The notes under the pieces: model-generated | What the model saw: the letters and a program-made list of their open reading frames with translations, nothing else | Database searches by the model: none | What the model was told of the DNA's origin: nothing | Position numbers and translations under genes: made by a program | Shown: positions 59,371 through 64,000 of the stretch, piece after piece | How the letters are laid out: the number at the start of each line of letters is the position of its first letter | Numbering within the stretch: the first letter of the stretch is position 1 | Source: Flavobacteriaceae bacterium | GTDB taxonomy: Bacteria; Bacteroidota; Bacteroidia; Flavobacteriales; Flavobacteriaceae | DNA: 64,000 bases | Assembly (NCBI GenBank): GCA_947453885.1 | Contig: CANGIF010000007.1 | Span: 29,201 to 93,200, forward strand | Direction of reading: 5' to 3'

Positions 59371-61547
59371 TATTTAGTTGGTTTAAAAGCCTCTACCAGT
59401 TCCAATAAATCTACACTTACTTTTGAAGTAAACAAACCATAGTTTACAGTAGCTTTATTTCTTTCTATACCGTCAATGCTGCCAATAGCCTTACCATCAA
59501 ACATTCTAACACGGTCTCCAACTTTGAGTACAGCTTTGGGTTTAACGACAACTTCTTTGGCTTTTAGTTTTTTTTCTTTCTTTTCCGTTCGTATGGCATC
59601 AACTTGTTCAGAAACTTCTTCAATAACGACTTTCTTTTTTTCGGCCACTTCTTTTTGTTCTTTTGCAGTTGCTTTTTTTCGCTTTGAATTTTCTATTTCT
59701 ATGATTTTTAAAAAATCACCAATCAATACTTTTTTGTTTTTGGAATTGAAATAATGGTCTGAAAGTTCTTCTATTTTTTGCCCAATATAGATTAGTTTCT
59801 GATTGCTGTCGTATAGCTCTTGGTAGTTTTCAAGTTTTTGTTTGATTTTGACATTAATTTGTTCCATTTTTTTGCTTTCGGCTCTTGCTTTCAGCTCTTC
59901 TTCCTTTAAATTTTGCGAAGTTTTTTCCATTTTGGAACGCTCTTTCTGTAGGGTTGAAATGGTTTTGTCAAAACGGACTTTACTAGTTTCTATTTTCTTT
60001 TTAGCTCTGTTTATCAAGCCAAAAGGAATACCGTTTTTTTGAGCTACTTCAAATGTAAAAGAACTTCCAGCTTGTCCTAACACCAGTTTGTACATAGGTT
60101 CCAATGTTTTTTCATCAAACAGCATGTTGGCATTAGTAGCGAAAGGCAATTCATTAGCTAAGATTTTCAAATTGGAATAATGGGTAGTAATAATTCCAAA
60201 GGCTTCTCTATGGTAAAATTCTTCTAAGAAAATTTCAGCCAACGCGCCTCCTAATTCAGGATCGGAACCCGTTCCAAACTCATCAATTAAAAAAAGTGTT
60301 TTTTTATTGCATTTTTTTAAGAAGTAATTCATGTTTTTTAATCGATAACTGTACGTGCTCAAATGATTCTCTATCGATTGATTATCGCCAATATCCGTCA
60401 AAATTCGATCAAAAAGAAACGTTTCACTTCGTTCGTGTACCGGAATCAAGAGGCCACTTTGTAACATCAATTGCAATAAACCAACAGTTTTTAATGAAAT
60501 TGTTTTACCGCCAGCATTTGGCCCCGAAATTACAATGATTCTATTATCCTGAAGCAGTTCAATGGTTTGCGGAAAAGTGATTTCTTTTTTTTCTAAATTA
60601 TGCAACAACAAAATAGGGTGGAAGGCTTCTCGAAAATACAACCGTCTTTCATCGTTTATGATGGGCAAAACAGCATTTAATTTGCGAGCATATTTTGCTT
60701 TTGCTGCCAGTAAATCAATATCGCTTAAAAATTCTTGGTATTCAATTAGCAAAGGTAAAAAAGGGCGAATTTGATTGGACAATTGCTTTAAAATTCTAGT
60801 AATTTCTTCCTTTTCTTCGTATTCCAAATTGGCCAATTCGCGAGAGTATTTCAAAGTAGTTTCGGGTTCAATATAGGCAATACTTCCTGTTTTTGAACTG
60901 CCTAAAATGCTGCCTTTTACTTTTCTGCGGTACATGGCCAGTACCGCTAAAACCCTTCTGTTTTGTACAAAACTTTCTTTTATATCGTCTAAATAGCCTA
61001 AGCTATTGTATTGCGTTAAAGCCACTCCAAAACTTTGGTTTACTTTTCCCCGAACTTGGTTCATTTCTCTTCTAATATGAAGCAAATCAGGCGAAGCGTT
61101 GTCTTTTATTTCGCCGTATTTGTCAACAATGTCATCAATCAAACGCGAGATTTCTTTGGTAAACGTTACTTTTGAAGCCCGTAACTCAATTGTAGGATAG
61201 TATTCGGTGAATTTTTTTAAAAAAAGCAGTAAAACATTCACGGTTTCTGAAAGTGTGGCAATTTTTCTAAAGCTGCCCACTTCTAAAAAACTATCTTCTA
61301 TGGCAAGAAACTTAATCTCGTGTTGAATAGCGTCAAAACCATGATTGGGAATTGCATTGTTGTTGTCAAAAGACGAGCGGTATTCTGCTGTTTGATGCAA
61401 TGCGGTGAGTAACGTTGCTTTGTCGCTAAAAGGTTGAATGGTAAGTGCTTTTTGCTTCCCTAATTCTGTATTACACTTTGATGCAATTGTTTCTTGTATG
61501 GTAGCAAACTGTAAATCTTGTAGCGTTTTAGTGGTAATTGAAATCAT
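59370..61547 (-). CDS. MutS2-type DNA-binding ATPase lacking the Smr domain
   Basis: A 725-residue MutS-family protein. The clamp and lever helices precede the ATPase site: Walker A 'IVISGPNAGGKTISLKTVGL' (about 345), 'SGLLIPVHERSETFLFDRIL', Walker B 'TLFLIDEFGTGSDPELGGAL' and 'GIITTHYSNLKILANELPFA'. A long coiled coil follows (about 510-640). The end is a short KOW-like segment ('LKVGDRVRMFDGKAIGSIDG'); the C-terminal Smr nuclease domain of classical MutS2 is absent, as seems usual in Flavobacteriia. Classical MutS2 acts on branched DNA or on collided ribosomes; which applies without Smr is unclear. Confidence 0.92.
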   Translation of the reverse strand: MISITTKTLQDLQFATIQETIASKCNTELGKQKALTIQPFSDKATLLTALHQTAEYRSSFDNNNAIPNHGFDAIQHEIKFLAIEDSFLEVGSFRKIATLSETVNVLLLFLKKFTEYYPTIELRASKVTFTKEISRLIDDIVDKYGEIKDNASPDLLHIRREMNQVRGKVNQSFGVALTQYNSLGYLDDIKESFVQNRRVLAVLAMYRRKVKGSILGSSKTGSIAYIEPETTLKYSRELANLEYEEKEEITRILKQLSNQIRPFLPLLIEYQEFLSDIDLLAAKAKYARKLNAVLPIINDERRLYFREAFHPILLLHNLEKKEITFPQTIELLQDNRIIVISGPNAGGKTISLKTVGLLQLMLQSGLLIPVHERSETFLFDRILTDIGDNQSIENHLSTYSYRLKNMNYFLKKCNKKTLFLIDEFGTGSDPELGGALAEIFLEEFYHREAFGIITTHYSNLKILANELPFATNANMLFDEKTLEPMYKLVLGQAGSSFTFEVAQKNGIPFGLINRAKKKIETSKVRFDKTISTLQKERSKMEKTSQNLKEEELKARAESKKMEQINVKIKQKLENYQELYDSNQKLIYIGQKIEELSDHYFNSKNKKVLIGDFLKIIEIENSKRKKATAKEQKEVAEKKKVVIEEVSEQVDAIRTEKKEKKLKAKEVVVKPKAVLKVGDRVRMFDGKAIGSIDGIERNKATVNYGLFTSKVSVDLLELVEAFKPTK

Positions 61548-61564
61548 TTAAGAAATTTAATAGC

Positions 61565-61572
61565 CAAAGTTA
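61565..61572 (-). promoter_or_regulatory. -7 box of the mutS2-DCC operon
   Basis: TAACTTTG on the minus strand, 17 bp before the mutS2 start. Confidence 0.5.
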
Positions 61573-61676
61573 CAAAGATTAAAAATAGTTTGACGAAAAA
61601 TGTTGTGCGAAGCAAAGGATTTATTAAAAATAGTGCGGCTCCTAAACCATTGTAGTTTGAAATACCAAAACTTGGT

Positions 61677-61684
61677 TACATTTG
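61677..61684 (+). promoter_or_regulatory. -7 box of ung
   Basis: TACATTTG, 17 bp before ATG 61702, with a TTTG 17 bp further upstream (61656-61659), slightly closer than the usual 19-21. Confidence 0.5.
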
Positions 61685-61701
61685 TAAAAAAAAGCAACAA
61701 A

Positions 61702-62376
61702 ATGAGGACTAATTTAGCAACTTCTTGGCAAACTGTTTTGGCACCTGAATTTGAAAAACCTTATTTTCAAGAGCTCCAAGCGAAAATTGAATTCGAATAC
61801 CAAAACCATACTTGCTTTCCTCCAGAAACTGCCATTTTTGCCGCTTTTAACCACTGTTTGTTTGACGATGTAAAAGTGGTAATTATTGGGCAAGATCCGT
61901 ATCATGGTGCAGGCGAAGCCAATGGATTGAGTTTTTCGGTAAATGATGGAGTAGCCATTCCGCCCTCATTGCGGAACATTTTTAAAGAATTGAGTTTGGA
62001 TTTGGAAACTGTTTTCATGCCCACCTCTGGCAACTTGACCGCATGGGCAAAACAAGGTGTTCTATTGTTAAACAGTACGTTGACCGTTAGAAAAGACCAA
62101 GCCAACAGCCACAAACAATTGGGTTGGGCTACATTTACAGATGCCGTAATTACAGCACTTTCAAATCAAAAAGAACATTTAGTGTTTTTGCTTTGGGGCA
62201 ATTTTGCACAAAAAAAAGGAATAAAAATAGACACCACAAAACACAAAGTTATCGTTACGGGGCATCCCTCTCCACTAAGTGCCAATCAAGGAAAATGGTT
62301 TGGAAACCATTGTTTCAGCGCAACCAATAGCTATTTAAAATCTGTTTCAAAAAAAGAAATTGATTGGATTTTGTAA
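61702..62376 (+). CDS. ung: Uracil-DNA glycosylase
   Basis: A 224-residue family 1 UDG removing uracil from DNA. 'VVIIGQDPYHGAGEANGLSF' is the catalytic water-activating motif (GQDPYH). 'GVLLLNSTLTVRKDQANSH' and 'VIVTGHPSPLSANQGKWFGN' (HPSPLS) complete the active site and Leu intercalation loop. ATG 61702 (MRTNLATSWQ) gives the normal family length. The frame continues upstream to 61600, but those 34 codons cross the promoter and read like repeat-derived sequence (CEAKDLLK). Confidence 0.95.
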   Translation: MRTNLATSWQTVLAPEFEKPYFQELQAKIEFEYQNHTCFPPETAIFAAFNHCLFDDVKVVIIGQDPYHGAGEANGLSFSVNDGVAIPPSLRNIFKELSLDLETVFMPTSGNLTAWAKQGVLLLNSTLTVRKDQANSHKQLGWATFTDAVITALSNQKEHLVFLLWGNFAQKKGIKIDTTKHKVIVTGHPSPLSANQGKWFGNHCFSATNSYLKSVSKKEIDWIL

Positions 62377-62392
62377 TCGTTTGCAACGTTTT

Positions 62393-62992
62393 TTATGGTA
62401 ATGTTGCTAGGTTTAAATCAAATCTACCGCTTAAAATATCTACTTCATCTGTGCCATTTAGCAATCGTAATTTACCACTAAAATTTCCTGAAACAATAGT
62501 GTTATCGTTTGCATATTTAGTAATTGTTACTTTTCCAGAGTTTTCATAAGAGCCATAATACTGCCATCCATTTACTGCCGGATTGTATATTTTAGCATAC
62601 ACATAATTTTGCATTAAGCCATCTATGCTTGAATGAAAATTGGATTCATGCCATATATAATCGCCAGTTTTTAGCTGGTCTAAACCTTGTAGATGAATCA
62701 TCATGGAATTAGCAGGCATTGCATCCTGAAGATTCCTAATTTCTATTTCATTGTAATTACCATTTCCTTGAGGATCGCTTGGGTCCCCCCAAAATTTGAT
62801 TCCTTTCCCTCCTGGATTAAAAAGCGTACTTGTTCCATCGCGAGGATAAAAAACTTGACCATTGATAAGGCAACCAAAGGTGTTGGCGCCAACTTGGGTC
62901 TCAGCAGGTAGTTTTGCTAAAGGGTCTTCGGCGGGGTCGCTTTTGCTACAGCTTAGTAATAGAAGGAAAAAAAATAGGATTGTGTTTTTCAT
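62393..62992 (-). CDS. Lipoprotein, tandem paralogue 1 (DUF6252-like)
   Basis: A 199-residue lipoprotein (MKNTILFFFLLLLSC). 'TFGCLINGQVFYPRD' (about 38) recalls DUF6252-type Bacteroidota lipoproteins, a beta-rich fold; this family call is tentative. Its first 75 or so residues differ from the downstream copy at only a few positions, residues about 66-90 differ strongly, and the rest is similar again ('SIDGLMQNYVYAKIY', 'NGWQYYGSYENSGK'). Function unknown, probably outer-membrane or surface associated. Convergent with ung. Confidence 0.8.
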   Translation of the reverse strand: MKNTILFFFLLLLSCSKSDPAEDPLAKLPAETQVGANTFGCLINGQVFYPRDGTSTLFNPGGKGIKFWGDPSDPQGNGNYNEIEIRNLQDAMPANSMMIHLQGLDQLKTGDYIWHESNFHSSIDGLMQNYVYAKIYNPAVNGWQYYGSYENSGKVTITKYANDNTIVSGNFSGKLRLLNGTDEVDILSGRFDLNLATLP

Positions 62993-63018
62993 AGGTAGTG
63001 TTTTATAATTTGTAATGG

Positions 63019-63048
63019 AGAGGCGACTGCAAACGCCTCTTTTTTTTA
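63019..63048 (+). terminator. Hairpin with T-run between the two lipoprotein genes
   Basis: AGAGGCG / CGCCTCT stem (63019-63025, 63034-63040) followed by TTTTTTT on the plus strand. The adjacent genes are on the minus strand, where the stem is preceded by A and followed by CCATTAC, so its terminator direction opposes them. Confidence 0.55.
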
Positions 63049-63642
63049 TGGAAAAATTTTATCTCCTAAGCCCGGTCCAATATCAAATCTACCGTTTACT
63101 ATTTCCAATTCTTGCGTTCCATTCATTAATTTTAATTTTCCGCTAAAATTTCCAGATATTATATTATTGCATTTTGTTATTGTTAGTTTACCAGAGTTTT
63201 CATACGAGCCATAATACTGCCATCCATTTACTGCCGAATTGTATATTTTAGCATACACATAATTTTGCATTAAGCCATCTATGCTGGATTGAAAATTGGA
63301 TTCATGCCATACATAGTCGCCAATACCAATTTGGTCTAAACCCTGTAAATGAATCATCATGGAATTGGCTGGTTTTGCATCTTGAAGATTCTGAATTTCA
63401 AGTTCACGCCATGTGTAAGGTGGTCCACCAGGAGACACCCAAAATGTAAATCCTTTCCCACCTGGATTAAAAAGCGTACTTGTGTCATCGCGTGGATAAA
63501 AAACTTGACCATTGATAAGGCAACCAAAGGTGTTGGCGCCAACTTGGGTCTCAGCAGGGAGTTTTGCTAAAGGGTCTTCGGCGGGGTCGCTTTTGCTACA
63601 GCTTAGTAATAGTAGGAAAAAAAATAGGATTGTGTTTTTCAT
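63046..63642 (-). CDS. Lipoprotein, tandem paralogue 2 (DUF6252-like)
   Basis: A 198-residue lipoprotein with the same signal (MKNTILFFFLLLLSC) and the same first 52 residues as its neighbour; the next residue differs (PRDD against PRDG). The first 112 coding bases differ at only two positions. The centre (about 66-90, 'FTFWVSPGGPPYTWRELEIQ') and the last 20 residues are its own. A recent tandem duplication with local divergence or gene conversion explains this. Function unknown. Confidence 0.8.
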   Translation of the reverse strand: MKNTILFFFLLLLSCSKSDPAEDPLAKLPAETQVGANTFGCLINGQVFYPRDDTSTLFNPGGKGFTFWVSPGGPPYTWRELEIQNLQDAKPANSMMIHLQGLDQIGIGDYVWHESNFQSSIDGLMQNYVYAKIYNSAVNGWQYYGSYENSGKLTITKCNNIISGNFSGKLKLMNGTQELEIVNGRFDIGPGLGDKIFP

Positions 63643-64000
63643 ACGTAGTGTTTTATAATTTATATAAATAGTGTTGTCTTGTTTGTTTTTCTAATAAGTT
63701 AACTGTAGCATTTTTTTCTGTTTTTAGATTATTTTAGTTTTAATTTTTCTTTAACTAACATAAAAAAAAGACCTTCCAACTACGTACCAAAAACCTACTG
63801 TTAATTTTTTACTAATAAATATGGTTTTTCTTTTAAATGCTACAAAAAAAGTTGTGTTTTTTCATTTGAATAAATAAATGTAGCTTGTTTTGGAATAAGT
63901 GTTGTTAATTGAATAATAAAAAGAAATTTTTGCTTTATTTTTAAGTTTGTTATTGGTACAATATATGATTTTTTTAGTTAAAAAGTTTGATTATAGGGCT
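63643..64000. other. AT-rich intergenic region to the window end
   Basis: No convincing ORF. A TAAGTTTG at 63942-63949 on the plus strand could be a -7 box for a gene beyond the window. No clear promoter for the lipoprotein gene was found. Confidence 0.4.

Noticed and set aside
61600..61701. N-terminal extension of uracil-DNA glycosylase
   Set aside because: It crosses the ung promoter and does not match the family; normal length starts at 61702.

Overview
The window is a chromosomal segment of a Flavobacterium-like member of the Bacteroidota. The DNA is strongly AT-rich. Many genes are preceded by the Bacteroidota -7 box TAnnTTTG instead of E. coli -10/-35 elements and have no clear Shine-Dalgarno sequence. 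The gene set is typical of gliding flavobacteria: the gliding lipoprotein GldI, MenD, a long-form GAPDH, a reversed-order HAD/enoyl-CoA hydratase fusion and a MutS2 without the Smr domain. I saw no rRNA, tRNA, CRISPR array, prophage or integrase.

Layout. 1-2.4 kb: a truncated HsdR-N-like protein, a glycosyltransferase and an OmpA lipoprotein. 2.4-4.7 kb: bcp, rplS, trmD, DUF1569. 4.8-9.8 kb: four peptidyl-prolyl isomerase genes, three of them cyclophilin-FKBP fusions, including gldI and next to an NrnA-like phosphoesterase. 9.9-16.3 kb: a CLC channel of possible fluoride type, GNAT, menD, and an LtaS-like sulfatase-fold enzyme with a phosphatase. 16.4-22.8 kb: a MarR-controlled fatty-acid beta-oxidation operon whose intergenic spaces are filled by one family of inverted-repeat elements; one copy carries a four-helix-bundle (S23-type) gene. 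23.1-27.9 kb: DUF1015, hydroxybutyryl-CoA dehydrogenase, Gfo/Idh, pcm and a cytochrome c lipoprotein. 27.9-33.2 kb: a five-gene amidoligase cassette (two ATP-grasp proteins, GCS2 ligase, class I amidotransferase, esterase), probably making a small peptide-like compound. 33.5-43.5 kb: housekeeping genes (TrmH methyltransferase, gap, HtrA protease, dapF, mltG, lysozyme-like protein, ABC exporter).

43.5-53.65 kb is an accessory island. It starts with a small basic protein gene missed by length cut-offs and an IS200-like (RAYT-type) transposase between two direct copies of a composite REP module. A type I restriction-modification operon follows (transcribed right to left: hsdM, AbiEi-like antitoxin, AbiEii-like toxin, hsdS, hsdR). 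The toxin-antitoxin pair sits inside the restriction operon, hsdS starts directly after the toxin stop codon, and the space before the antitoxin holds seven copies of the hexamer GTTCAT/ATGAAC. Upstream of hsdM lie a strong hairpin and about 2.7 tandem copies of a 180-bp unit that folds on paper into a four-stem cloverleaf, with a compensatory stem change between copies.

53.7-64 kb is mostly core again: a PfkB kinase, an MFS transporter, a DUF1684-TatD-TcdA-HAD operon, a 41-residue membrane protein, DCC protein, MutS2, ung and a recent tandem duplication of a lipoprotein gene. The strongest candidates for something undescribed are the toxin-antitoxin pair wired into the restriction operon, the cloverleaf repeats, and the S23-gene/spacer element family in the beta-oxidation operon.
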